Shown piece after piece: positions 34,607 to 42,565 of a stretch of DNA of 64,000 nucleotides. The notes below the pieces were generated by a model. That model was given only the letters and a program-made list of their open reading frames with translations, had not been told where the DNA came from and searched no databases. Source of the stretch: an uncultured Clostridia bacterium (lineage in GTDB: Bacteria > Bacillota > Clostridia > Christensenellales > CAG-917); contig CAKQGN010000001.1 in NCBI GenBank assembly GCA_934233745.1, positions 525,790 to 589,789 of the forward strand. Direction: 5' to 3'. Made by a program: the position numbers and the translations under genes. Within the stretch, counting starts at the first letter, position 1, and every line of letters begins with the position of its first letter.

Positions 34607-34913
34607 ATGAAATATCTTTGTTCGGCTCTTGTGTTTGAGCGGACTCGTCGCTCATTGTCATGGCATAGTTGCCCACAAGCTCCACAAGCACGGCGTCTGC
34701 GCCGATTTTTGCTATTCGATTCCAGGGAATAAAAATCGTTTCCGAACTCGTAATGCTTTTTAACAAACTTTTTTTGCCGGGTACAACGATTCCGCACACA
34801 TTGCCGCAACTTGAAAATATCAAATCACAGGTTTTGCCCAATTCTTTGCCGTCGGCAACGTTTATGACGCTTTTTCTTGTCATCTCCGCAAAAGAAAATT
34901 GTCGTTGATTCAT
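34602..34913 (-). CDS. YlmC/YmxH-family sporulation protein (PRC barrel)
   Basis: The 103-residue protein is one PRC-barrel-type domain with the family features LGKTCDLIFSSCGNVCGIVVPG and FIPWNRIAKIGADAVLVEL. The YlmC/YmxH family is found in spore formers, usually near sigE/sigG as here; its biochemical role is not established. About 15 extra polar residues follow the barrel. It converges on sigG and shares the terminator. Confidence 0.85.
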   Translation of the reverse strand: MNQRQFSFAEMTRKSVINVADGKELGKTCDLIFSSCGNVCGIVVPGKKSLLKSITSSETIFIPWNRIAKIGADAVLVELVGNYAMTMSDESAQTQEPNKDISY

Positions 34914-35060
34914 ACTAAATATTATTCGTTTCTACTCGATTTATTCCGACAAAATTCGATGTTGCGACACTATAATGCATAAAAATCGTTTTTTCGATGT
35001 CGAATTGTGGACAAAAGCCGTGCAAACCCACTAAATGTTGTATTTTTCGGAAAAATAATG

Positions 35061-35089
35061 TTTACAATTTTTATAATATATTGTATAAT
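35061..35089 (+). promoter_or_regulatory. Promoter of nrdR
   Basis: TTTACA (35061-35066) and TATAAT (35084-35089) are 17 bases apart, about 30 bases before the nrdR start. Confidence 0.6.
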
Positions 35090-35119
35090 ATCAACATTAA
35101 CGGTCGAGGTAATTGACAA

Positions 35120-35599
35120 ATGAAATGTATTTACTGCGGTAGCATGGACAGCAAAGTTGTGGATTCGCGCCAAAACGATGACGGCACTTCCATTCGTCGT
35201 CGTAGGGAGTGCGTGGTGTGCGGAAAGCGTTTTACGACTTATGAAACCGTTGAGTCCACTCCCGTCATGGTCATCAAAAAAGACGGTTCTCGTCAAGCGT
35301 TCGATCTGAATAAAATCAAAATCGGCATCATGAAAGCATGTGAAAAACGTCCCATTTCTATGTCGTCCATTGACAGACTTGTGGGAGATATTCAACGCAA
35401 AGTCCTCAATTCGCTCGATCAGGAGATTTCTTCAACCGCGCTCGGCGATATGGTTATGGAAGGGTTGAAGGGGATTGACGAAGTGGCTTATGTTCGCTAT
35501 GCATCCGTCCATCGTCAGTTCAAAGACATCAACACTTTGCTCGACGAAATCGAAAGCCTCGTAAAACTTAAAGAGGAAATGACAAAGAAAAATGACTGA
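35120..35599 (+). CDS. nrdR: Transcriptional repressor NrdR
   Basis: The 159-residue protein has the N-terminal zinc ribbon (MKCIYCGSMDSKVVDSR, CVVCGKRFTTYE) and an ATP-cone domain (VIKKDGSRQAFD to about residue 140). NrdR senses dATP/ATP and represses ribonucleotide reductase genes by binding NrdR boxes. No nrd gene lies in the window. It is followed by a terminator at 35656-35686. Confidence 0.96.
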   Translation: MKCIYCGSMDSKVVDSRQNDDGTSIRRRRECVVCGKRFTTYETVESTPVMVIKKDGSRQAFDLNKIKIGIMKACEKRPISMSSIDRLVGDIQRKVLNSLDQEISSTALGDMVMEGLKGIDEVAYVRYASVHRQFKDINTLLDEIESLVKLKEEMTKKND

Positions 35600-35655
35600 T
35601 TTCCCCGACTTCAAACAAATTTTTCAAAAGACAAAGCCATAATACACAAAAGACA

Positions 35656-35686
35656 AAAACGCTCTCGACGAGGGCGTTTTAATTTT
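35656..35686 (+). terminator. Terminator of nrdR
   Basis: AAAACGCTCT pairs with AGGGCGTTTT, with one wobble, around a 5-base loop and is followed by AATTTTT. Confidence 0.8.
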
Positions 35687-35705
35687 TCAAAAACGGGTTT
35701 TATCC

Positions 35706-35735
35706 TTGACTTTCTCATTCGGCATATGTTATAGT
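35706..35735 (+). promoter_or_regulatory. Promoter of the mgtE leader operon
   Basis: TTGACT (35706-35711) is followed after 17-18 bases by TTATAGT. The leader would begin near 35741 with only about 25 bases before the small frame, leaving no room for an M-box riboswitch. Confidence 0.6.
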
Positions 35736-35764
35736 CGGGCAAGAATATAAAGGAGGTACAAGTC

Positions 35765-35827
35765 ATGGATTATCACCCACAAGATGACATTTATCGAAGT
35801 TCGAGCATGATTTGTGCCGAGTTTTGA
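35765..35827 (+). CDS. Leader peptide upstream of mgtE, 20 residues
   Basis: A near-perfect AAAGGAGGT six bases before ATG opens a 20-codon frame beginning MDYHPQDD and ending CAEF. The gap to mgtE is 32 bases, and mgtE has no good ribosome site of its own. The leader is therefore the best-translated start of this mRNA and may regulate mgtE by coupling or stalling. Acidic and Pro codons at the N-terminus recall the Mg-sensing mgtL leader of enterobacteria, but the parallel is my inference. Confidence 0.5.
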   Translation: MDYHPQDDIYRSSSMICAEF

Positions 35828-35859
35828 TGTTTTTGTCAGTCTTTTGACTTGATTTCGTC

Positions 35860-37530
35860 ATGGAAAAAGAACTTAATATGATGTTGCAATCCCAAGATTA
35901 CGAGGGTATTGCATCTTACGTATCCGATATGGATACGGAGTGCGCACGTGCCGTTTTGTGCGAACTTCACGAGAACGATTTACGCAAGGTCTGCAATCAT
36001 ATCGATGCGGACAAACTCGGTTTGCTGTTGCCGCTTCTGGACGGCGAGAGCCAAAAAGCCATTGTATCCGCTTTGCGTGAGGGCAAGCTCGATGAAGTTA
36101 TGGACAACGTGTCCGTCGACGACACCATCGAAATTATCGACAATCTTCCCGCAAGCGTTGCAAGCAAGGTGGTTGAAGTCGATGAAATCGAAAACTTGCT
36201 GGCTGCAAAACGTTTCAAAAGCCTCAAAGAACTGCTTTTGAATATGAACCCTGTCGATATTGCGTCTTCGTTTGAAAGTCTGGCGGCCGATGAAAGAGTG
36301 GTTGTGTACAGGCTTTTGTCCAAAGACGTTGCGGCAGATGTTTTCGTCGAACTCGAATCGGATTCTCAAAGAGAGCTTCTCGACAAACTCTCGGACAAAG
36401 AGTTGTCGCAGGTTATGGACGAGTTGTTTATCGACGACGCCGTAGACCTTATAGAAGAGATGCCCGCAAGCGTCGTGAGAAGGCTTTTGGCGCACAGCGA
36501 CAAGGACACCAGAAAGTATATCAACGAAATTCTCAAATATCCGCAAAACAGCACCGGAAGCATTATGACGGTGGAGATGGTTTCGCTTTGTCCCGATATC
36601 ACGATAAGCGAAGCGTTTGACAAAATACGCAAAACCGCAATCGACAAAGAAACCATTTACACATGCTATGTCATCGACCAAACGCGACATCTTATCGGCG
36701 TTACGACCGTAAAAGAGCTGCTGCTTGCCGATCCGAGCGTCAAAATTGCGGATATTATGAACGAAAATGTTATTTGCGTGCATACGCTTGACGATCAGGA
36801 AACAACTGCAAGGAAACTATCCGATTACGGCTTTTTGGCAATGCCCGTCGTAGACGACGAATCGAGGCTTGTCGGTATCGTCACGGTTGACGATGCTCTT
36901 GACGTCATCGAAGCCGAGGACACCGAGGATATATCCAAAATCGCCGCAACCAAGCCTTCGGATAAGCCGTATCTTAAAACAAGCGTTTTGACAATATTCA
37001 AAAACCGCTTGCCGTGGCTTTTGATTTTGATGGTCAGCGCAACGTTTACCGGGCTTATAATCAACAAATTCGAGGGCAGACTCAATGCAATCAGCACCGT
37101 TCTCATCGCATGCGTGCCTATGCTTATGGACACCGGCGGAAACGCCGGTTCGCAAGCGTCGGTCACGATAATCCGCGCTCTTGCTTTGGGAGAGGTTTGC
37201 ACAAAAGACGTGATGAAAGTGCTTTGGAAAGAAATCCGCGCGTCGCTTTTGCTCGGACTTTGCCTGGCGATTGCATGTTTTGCAAAGTTGCAACTCATTG
37301 ACAATCTGCTTTTCGGATATGCCGATTACACGCTTGTCCGCAGTGCAATTGTGTCCGTATCCTTGTTTATAACTGTGGTTATGGCAAAGGTGATAGGGTG
37401 CTTGCTTCCCATATGCGCAAAGGCAATCAAACTCGATCCCGCCGTGGTCGCCTCGCCCTTTATCACCACCATCGTCGACGCACTCTCGCTGATGGTGTTC
37501 TGCGGCTTGTCGGTCGGTATCTTGTCGTAA
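35860..37530 (+). CDS. mgtE: Magnesium transporter MgtE with duplicated N domain
   Basis: The 556-residue protein is about 100 residues longer than usual. Residues 1-125 and 130-235 are both MgtE N-type superhelical domains, with matching ends DDTIEIIDNLPASVASKVV and DDAVDLIEEMPASVVRRLL. A CBS pair (about 240-365) follows, then five membrane helices with the pore signature MLMDTGGNAGSQAS. MgtE is a Mg2+ channel gated by cytosolic Mg2+ binding at the N-CBS interface. A well-translated leader peptide precedes it, and it converges with sigK. Confidence 0.93.
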   Translation: MEKELNMMLQSQDYEGIASYVSDMDTECARAVLCELHENDLRKVCNHIDADKLGLLLPLLDGESQKAIVSALREGKLDEVMDNVSVDDTIEIIDNLPASVASKVVEVDEIENLLAAKRFKSLKELLLNMNPVDIASSFESLAADERVVVYRLLSKDVAADVFVELESDSQRELLDKLSDKELSQVMDELFIDDAVDLIEEMPASVVRRLLAHSDKDTRKYINEILKYPQNSTGSIMTVEMVSLCPDITISEAFDKIRKTAIDKETIYTCYVIDQTRHLIGVTTVKELLLADPSVKIADIMNENVICVHTLDDQETTARKLSDYGFLAMPVVDDESRLVGIVTVDDALDVIEAEDTEDISKIAATKPSDKPYLKTSVLTIFKNRLPWLLILMVSATFTGLIINKFEGRLNAISTVLIACVPMLMDTGGNAGSQASVTIIRALALGEVCTKDVMKVLWKEIRASLLLGLCLAIACFAKLQLIDNLLFGYADYTLVRSAIVSVSLFITVVMAKVIGCLLPICAKAIKLDPAVVASPFITTIVDALSLMVFCGLSVGILS

Positions 37531-37554
37531 AAAGAGTTAACAAAGGATAATTTC

Positions 37555-37586
37555 AAAAAGAGGCACGTCAAAGTGCTTCTTTTTTA
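37555..37586. terminator. Terminator between mgtE and sigK
   Basis: AAAAGAGGCAC pairs with GTGCTTCTTTT, with one G-U, around six bases and is followed by TTTTT. It serves mgtE and possibly the converging sigK. Confidence 0.75.
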
Positions 37587-37629
37587 TGTATATCGACTTA
37601 TACGGAAAATGTATTTTAGGAAAAATAAG

Positions 37630-38325
37630 TTATACCAGCTCGTCCTTGTTTACCGATTTTTTGATTTTTTCAATTGCTTTTTTCTCGATTCTGGATACAT
37701 AGGAGCGCGATATGTCAAACGTTTTTGCCACTTCGCGTTGGGTGAGTGCGGCGCAGTTTTCGAGTCCGTAGCGCATTTTTATTATCTCGTATTCGCGCTC
37801 GTCGAGAGCGGCTTTGGTGATTTGAGTCAGCTTTTCCATCATTATTGAGTTTTCAACGTCTTCTATGACGTTCTGGTCGGATTCGAGCATATCCATAATC
37901 ACAAGTTCGTTTCCGTCCTTGTCAACGCCGATAGGCTCGTTGAGCGACACGTTGGAGCGGTGTTTTTTTGTTGTACGCATGGTCATGAGAATCTCGTTTT
38001 CGATACAGCGCGAGGCGTAAGTGGCAAGAGAGGTGCCTTTGTCGCTTTTGAAACTTTCGATGGCTTTTATAAGCCCGATTGAGCCGATTGAAATAAGCTC
38101 GTCGTTGTCGCCGTAGTTAGAGTATTTTTTTGCGATGTGCGCAACGAGGCGCAGATTGTGTTTGACCAGAATCTCTTTGGCATCCTTGTCGCCCGCCGCG
38201 CTCAAAGTCAGATATTCTTGCTCCTTTTCTTTGGACAACGGCTTTGGAAAAGAACTCTTTTCCGTCATATAGGAAGAAAATATGATGAGATTTTTCAAGA
38301 GCGTAAGCAAGTTTTCCAAAGCCAT
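37630..38325 (-). CDS. sigK: RNA polymerase sporulation sigma factor SigK
   Basis: The 231-residue sigma factor has region 2 (ELISIGSIGLIKAIESF) and region 4 (EVAKTFDISRSYVSRIEKK), plus a hydrophobic N-terminal stretch of about 20 residues that would be the pro-sequence cleaved by SpoIVFB. It directs late mother-cell genes. The gene is continuous, with no skin-like interruption. The start at 38325 follows GGAGGA; the frame runs 25 codons further without a site. It is divergent from a flavoprotein gene. Confidence 0.93.
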   Translation of the reverse strand: MALENLLTLLKNLIIFSSYMTEKSSFPKPLSKEKEQEYLTLSAAGDKDAKEILVKHNLRLVAHIAKKYSNYGDNDELISIGSIGLIKAIESFKSDKGTSLATYASRCIENEILMTMRTTKKHRSNVSLNEPIGVDKDGNELVIMDMLESDQNVIEDVENSIMMEKLTQITKAALDEREYEIIKMRYGLENCAALTQREVAKTFDISRSYVSRIEKKAIEKIKKSVNKDELV

Positions 38326-38423
38326 TTCAGTCCTCCGAGTTGTATATTTTATGGCGAAGGCTTCCAAAAATTGACAATAATCGACAAAGCGAAAAAACAT
38401 TTTCGCAAATAGTTCGGAATGTG

Positions 38424-38452
38424 TTGACAGATTTGAGAATCGGAATTATAAT
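38424..38452 (+). promoter_or_regulatory. Full-consensus SigA promoter
   Basis: TTGACA (38424-38429) and TATAAT (38447-38452) are perfect and 17 bases apart. They drive the flavoprotein gene at 38558 through a leader of about 100 bases. Confidence 0.8.
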
Positions 38453-38557
38453 CCAACAGGTCGCAGGGGTGCAAAACTTTTTGCGATAAGAAACACAATG
38501 CGTAAAATAATTTATTATTTTATACATTCGTCAAAAATATAAACTTTTGAGGTAGAA

Positions 38558-39973
38558 ATGAGAAAATACGACATTTGCATTGTTGGCGCAGGTCCTGCGG
38601 GTATCTTTACCGCAATTGAGCTTTTGCGCAACGGAAGCGACAAAAAGATGTGTATAATCGAAAAAGGACAGCCTGTCGAAAAGCGCGTATGTCCAAAAAC
38701 TTTCGGAGGAGAATGCCGCAACTGCAAGCCCTATTGCCACATCACAACGGGTTTTTCGGGCGCAGGTGCGTTTTCGGACGGCAAACTATCGCTTTCGTAT
38801 GAGGTTGGCGGCGAACTTCCGCAACTCATCGGAGCGGAAAAAGCACAGGATCTCATCGATTATACCGATAAAATCTATCTCGAATTCGGCGCGGACGAGC
38901 ATATCGAAGGACTCGGAAACGAGCAAAAAGTCAAGGAAATCCGCAAAAAAGCAATTCAGGCAGGCTTGAAACTTGTGGATTGCCCCATTCGCCACCTCGG
39001 CACTGAAAAAGCGCACGACCTCTATCTCGCAATCGAAAACTACTTGCGCTCAAACGGTGTTGACCTCATTTTCGGCAGACAATGCGACAACATTATTCTC
39101 GATGGCGACGTTTGCAAAGGCGTGTATATAGAGGATAGCAAGGGCGGCAACAAAGAGGAAATCTTTGCGGACAAAACAATCATCGCAACGGGTAGACGCG
39201 GCGCGGACTGGCTTGAAAAAATGTGCGCGGAACACAATATCGCCCATGCGCCCGGCGTTGTCGACATAGGTGTGAGAGTCGAAGTGCGCAACGAGATTAT
39301 GGAAGAAGTCAACGACGTGCTTTACGAGAGCAAACTCATCGGCTATCCGGAGCCATTCAAAAATAAGGTGCGCATTTTCTGTCAGAACCCCGGCGGATTC
39401 GTTTCGCAAGAGAACTATGACAACGACCTTGCCGTCGTCAACGGCCACAGCTACAAGGAAAAGAAGAGCGACAACACAAACCTCGCTATCCTTTGCTCGC
39501 ACTCTTTCACAGAGCCGTTCAAAGAGCCGATTGCTTACGCACAACGCGTTGGTGAACTTACAAATATGCTCGGCGCAGGAAAAATTATGGTGCAACGCTA
39601 CGGCGATATTTTGAGCGGAAAGCGCACTTGGCAGAGGGAACTCGGCTTTTCAAACGTGCGTCCGACTCTCAAAGACGCGGTTGCGGGCGACATTACCGCA
39701 GGTATGCCGTATAGGGCAATGCTCAACATCATCAACTTTATTCAGGCGGTTGACAAGGTTGTGCCGGGCTTTGCGGGATATGAAACCTTGCTTTATAGTC
39801 CCGAACTGAAATTTTACAGCAATAAAATCAAAATGGATGACCACCTCAACACATCCATTCACGGTTTGCATTGTCTCGGTGACAGCAGCGGTTGGACAAG
39901 AGGTCTTATGATGGCGTCGGTGATGGGCGTGTATATGGCGCGCAACATTCTCGAAGCAGAGAAGAATAAATGA
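38558..39973 (+). CDS. FAD-dependent oxidoreductase (COG2509 type)
   Basis: The 471-residue protein has an N-terminal dinucleotide fold (CIVGAGPAGIFTAIELL), a Cys-rich loop CPKTFGGECRNCKPYC after the first strand pair, and a C-terminal GDSSGWTRGLMMASVMG that closes the FAD site. This fits the uncharacterised FAD-dependent dehydrogenases of Clostridia related to the BaiN/HI0933 group. The four Cys of the loop could bind a metal or an FeS cluster. The reaction is unknown. It has a full-consensus promoter and a terminator at 40024-40050. Confidence 0.82.
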   Translation: MRKYDICIVGAGPAGIFTAIELLRNGSDKKMCIIEKGQPVEKRVCPKTFGGECRNCKPYCHITTGFSGAGAFSDGKLSLSYEVGGELPQLIGAEKAQDLIDYTDKIYLEFGADEHIEGLGNEQKVKEIRKKAIQAGLKLVDCPIRHLGTEKAHDLYLAIENYLRSNGVDLIFGRQCDNIILDGDVCKGVYIEDSKGGNKEEIFADKTIIATGRRGADWLEKMCAEHNIAHAPGVVDIGVRVEVRNEIMEEVNDVLYESKLIGYPEPFKNKVRIFCQNPGGFVSQENYDNDLAVVNGHSYKEKKSDNTNLAILCSHSFTEPFKEPIAYAQRVGELTNMLGAGKIMVQRYGDILSGKRTWQRELGFSNVRPTLKDAVAGDITAGMPYRAMLNIINFIQAVDKVVPGFAGYETLLYSPELKFYSNKIKMDDHLNTSIHGLHCLGDSSGWTRGLMMASVMGVYMARNILEAEKNK

Positions 39974-40023
39974 TTTGATTTAATCGGTTTTTGACAATAG
40001 AAAGTCGAAAATTATATATAGGG

Positions 40024-40050
40024 GCGAGCGCATTTGCGTTCGCTTTTTCT
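40024..40050 (+). terminator. Terminator after the flavoprotein gene
   Basis: GCGAGCGC pairs with GCGTTCGC around ATTT, with one wobble, followed by TTTTTC. Confidence 0.75.
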
Positions 40051-40101
40051 TTTACATAAATTTACATGGGATAAAACGGAGAGTCCGCACAATATAAGCG
40101 T

Positions 40102-41277
40102 ATGCAGACAAATGATAAGAGAGATTATTTTAAGACACAGAGCAGGGTGATTGCCGCTATTGTCACAATACTGTTGTTTTGTGGCTTTTTTGCACTTATA
40201 AACAATATAAGTATTCTAAAAAACACCGAAATTAAAAATACTTTTTATGAGAATTCTGTGCATTTTAACGAAGGAGTGCTTTTTGACAAAATAAGTTTTT
40301 GCACAGTATCCGACAATGATTATGTGAGAATCGGAGGCAATCCTATAGGGATAAGCATAAAAACCGAAGGCTTGATTGTTGTTTCAAAAGGCAATGTTCA
40401 GACACTAGAGGGTGACGTTATGCCGATGAAAAATTCAAAAATTTGCAGTGGCGACATCCTTTTGAAAGTCAACAATGAAAAAGTAAACTCGCTTTATAAA
40501 CTCAAAAAAACACTTTCCGCTTTGAAAAATCCGAAAGCAACAATAGATTTTTTGCACGATTCTAAAACTTACAGCGACACGATTACATGCGCAAAAGACA
40601 AATCCGACGGTAGTTTTAAGCTCGGACTTGCGCTAAAAGAGGATGTCGGTGGCGTCGGTACGCTTACATTTGTCACTAAAAACGGCAATTTTGCCGCTTT
40701 GGGACATCATATCGTCGACACAAACACTTCGCTCGATTGCGAACTCAACAAAGGCAATATCTACAATGCGACAGTCGACGGAGTTGTTAAGGGAGAAATA
40801 GGAAAAGCGGGCGGATTGGTTGCGGACGTAAACAGATTTTCAAAAAGCGTCGGTGAAATCTGCGAAAATTCAAATATAGGCTTGTACGGCAAGTTTACAA
40901 GCGACTTTGACGGCGATTTGTACAGAATTGCCACAAAAGGCGAGGCAAAAATAGGAAAAGCGAAGGTTTTGACAACGATAGAAGGAACGTCACCGAAGTT
41001 TTACGAAATCGAAATAGTCAAAGTCGTATCTCAAAGCGAGCCTGCCGAAAAGGGAATTATCGTAAAAGTAAGCGACAAAGAATTGATTGCAAAAACAGGG
41101 GGAATCGTGCAGGGTATGAGCGGAAGTCCCATTGTTCAGGACGGAGTGCTTATCGGAGCAATAACTCATGTGTTCGTGCAAGATCCGACAAGGGGATATG
41201 CTGTTCATTCGAGATTTATGTTTGACAAATCGCAAAGCATCGGCTCTATGCAACAGAAGGTTGATCTTGCGGCATAA
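40102..41277 (+). CDS. spoIVB: SpoIVB-type sporulation serine protease (S55)
   Basis: The 391-residue protein has an N-terminal membrane anchor (about 15-36), a PDZ-like domain (about 75-160, ILLKVNNEKVNS) and the S55 peptidase domain with His in ALGHHIVD (residues 202-203) and Ser in QGMSGSPI (near 340). In model spore formers SpoIVB is made in the forespore under SigG, crosses the membrane and triggers pro-SigK processing by SpoIVFB. It is normally followed by full-length spo0A. Here a short Spo0A C-terminal homologue lies convergent instead. Confidence 0.93.
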   Translation: MQTNDKRDYFKTQSRVIAAIVTILLFCGFFALINNISILKNTEIKNTFYENSVHFNEGVLFDKISFCTVSDNDYVRIGGNPIGISIKTEGLIVVSKGNVQTLEGDVMPMKNSKICSGDILLKVNNEKVNSLYKLKKTLSALKNPKATIDFLHDSKTYSDTITCAKDKSDGSFKLGLALKEDVGGVGTLTFVTKNGNFAALGHHIVDTNTSLDCELNKGNIYNATVDGVVKGEIGKAGGLVADVNRFSKSVGEICENSNIGLYGKFTSDFDGDLYRIATKGEAKIGKAKVLTTIEGTSPKFYEIEIVKVVSQSEPAEKGIIVKVSDKELIAKTGGIVQGMSGSPIVQDGVLIGAITHVFVQDPTRGYAVHSRFMFDKSQSIGSMQQKVDLAA

Positions 41278-41321
41278 AACGATATTCGGCGCAATCGTTG
41301 CAGCGATGCACGTTCAAATAC

Positions 41322-41348
41322 AGGGCGGACGCGAGTCCGCCCGCCTTT
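41322..41348 (+). terminator. Terminator-like hairpin after spoIVB
   Basis: GGGCGGAC pairs with GTCCGCCC around GCGA, but only CCTTT follows. It is strong in stem and weak in T run, and lies between spoIVB and a convergent gene. Confidence 0.5.
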
Positions 41349-41442
41349 AATTGTCCGATATTCAAAAATCCGTATTCTAACGCACTATTTTTCAGTTATT
41401 CGTATGCATTTATATGCTAAAACCTATCTGGTGTGTCGAGTT

Positions 41443-41778
41443 TTATTTTATTCGTTCGAGGGCAGTCATAATAAATTGTTTGTTTGTCGGTTTGCCTTTG
41501 TCCTCGTCAAGCGTTTGCCCGAATTCCGAGTACAATACATCTATGTTTCCTCGCAAAAATGCAGCCGAAATGGCATTTTGAATATCTTTTTCCACGCTTG
41601 CCTTGTCAACCGAAAAATCCGTTGATAAATTCACGTACCCTTTATACTTCAACGGGAGGATGTCCATGCCGTCAAGGGCATAACAAATGAGTTTTGCAAG
41701 CAGCCTGTAACCTTTTAGATTGGGTTGGAATCCCAGCCGTAAAAGGTATTCTTTGGTTTTAATTTCATTTTCTTTCAC
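41443..41778 (-). CDS. Stand-alone Spo0A C-terminal (DNA-binding) domain protein
   Basis: The 111-residue protein aligns throughout with the Spo0A effector domain: LGFQPNLKGYRLL at the first helices, the recognition-helix region SVEKDIQNAISAAFLRGNID, and the end GKPTNKQFIMTALERI. No receiver domain precedes it, because an in-frame stop lies four codons before the GTG start. It therefore cannot be controlled by phosphorylation as Spo0A is. It is on the opposite strand to spoIVB, the usual partner of spo0A. It could compete for 0A boxes, or act as a constitutive regulator of spore genes. The ribosome site is weak. Confidence 0.8.
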   Translation of the reverse strand: MKENEIKTKEYLLRLGFQPNLKGYRLLAKLICYALDGMDILPLKYKGYVNLSTDFSVDKASVEKDIQNAISAAFLRGNIDVLYSEFGQTLDEDKGKPTNKQFIMTALERIK

Positions 41779-41888
41779 ATCCGCATACTATCATTTTCCG
41801 TTTCGTTTTATTTGGCAATTTGCATACTAACTTCAAGGTTTTTCGTTTATTTTGTCATATCCGGACATTTTGCGCATAATCTTTTGAT

Positions 41889-42479
41889 ATGCAAGGATCT
41901 TTGCGGGCAAAAACCGTTCTTTGTGCAATAAAAGCCTTTGTTTCGGACAATAAAAAGGTGATTGTGTGTTCCTCGATTGTTTTTATGGCAGGGATTGTCG
42001 TCGGCGTTATTTCTGCATTCCGGGCGGTCGGCGAGGACGGTTTTGAGCGAGTTGCGAGGGCAGATATGGAATTTGCCGCCGCAAAGGTGTTTTTCTACGC
42101 GTTGCTTGCGCTTTTGGGCTGTTACGCGATTTTTTTGATAGGCGGAATAAACAGCAAGACGATTTTTTTGATAATAATTCCGTTTTTTGCGTTGGGGTTT
42201 ATACTAGGCGAGTATTCGGTTGCGCTCATTGCAAGATACCAAACAACCGGACTTATCGATTTGCTTGCGATATATCTTCCGTTTTTTCTCTGCACGTTTT
42301 GTTGCTTTTTGTTGTGCGCCGCATCACAGGTTGCCCCGGACTGCGAATGTTGCTCATCGGGATTGAAGCCGTCGTTTGTGCAGACTCTCAAAATTTTCGG
42401 TATAAACATTGCGATTGCGTTTGTGCTGTTTATAATCGTCGGTTCGATATTCGGCGTCATTGTTGTTTCGCTTTATTGA
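41889..42479 (+). CDS. Polytopic membrane protein, possible SpoIIM-like
   Basis: The 196-residue protein has an N-terminal cytoplasmic stretch and about five membrane helices, with small polar loops. Length, helix spacing and a conserved-looking GFILGEYSVALI segment resemble SpoIIM, the membrane subunit of the septal-peptidoglycan-remodelling DMP complex. It sits between a Spo0A-type gene and a D,D-carboxypeptidase gene, which supports a sporulation or wall role. The similarity is topological, so the call is tentative. The two Cys clusters (FFLCTFCC, CECC) are unusual. Confidence 0.4.
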   Translation: MQGSLRAKTVLCAIKAFVSDNKKVIVCSSIVFMAGIVVGVISAFRAVGEDGFERVARADMEFAAAKVFFYALLALLGCYAIFLIGGINSKTIFLIIIPFFALGFILGEYSVALIARYQTTGLIDLLAIYLPFFLCTFCCFLLCAASQVAPDCECCSSGLKPSFVQTLKIFGINIAIAFVLFIIVGSIFGVIVVSLY

Positions 42480-42565
42480 AAAAACGACCGATGTGCGATT
42501 TCGATTGCATATGGGTGCATACTTTTGTGGTTTTTCGGCACGCTAACAAAAGCGTGAGGTGAAAA

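Noticed and set aside
34914..35119. Small gene or riboswitch before nrdR
   Set aside because: Only AT-rich sequence with short dyads and a promoter; no frame with a ribosome site.
35600..35764. M-box riboswitch before mgtE
   Set aside because: After the nrdR terminator and the promoter, only about 25 bases of leader remain, far too short.
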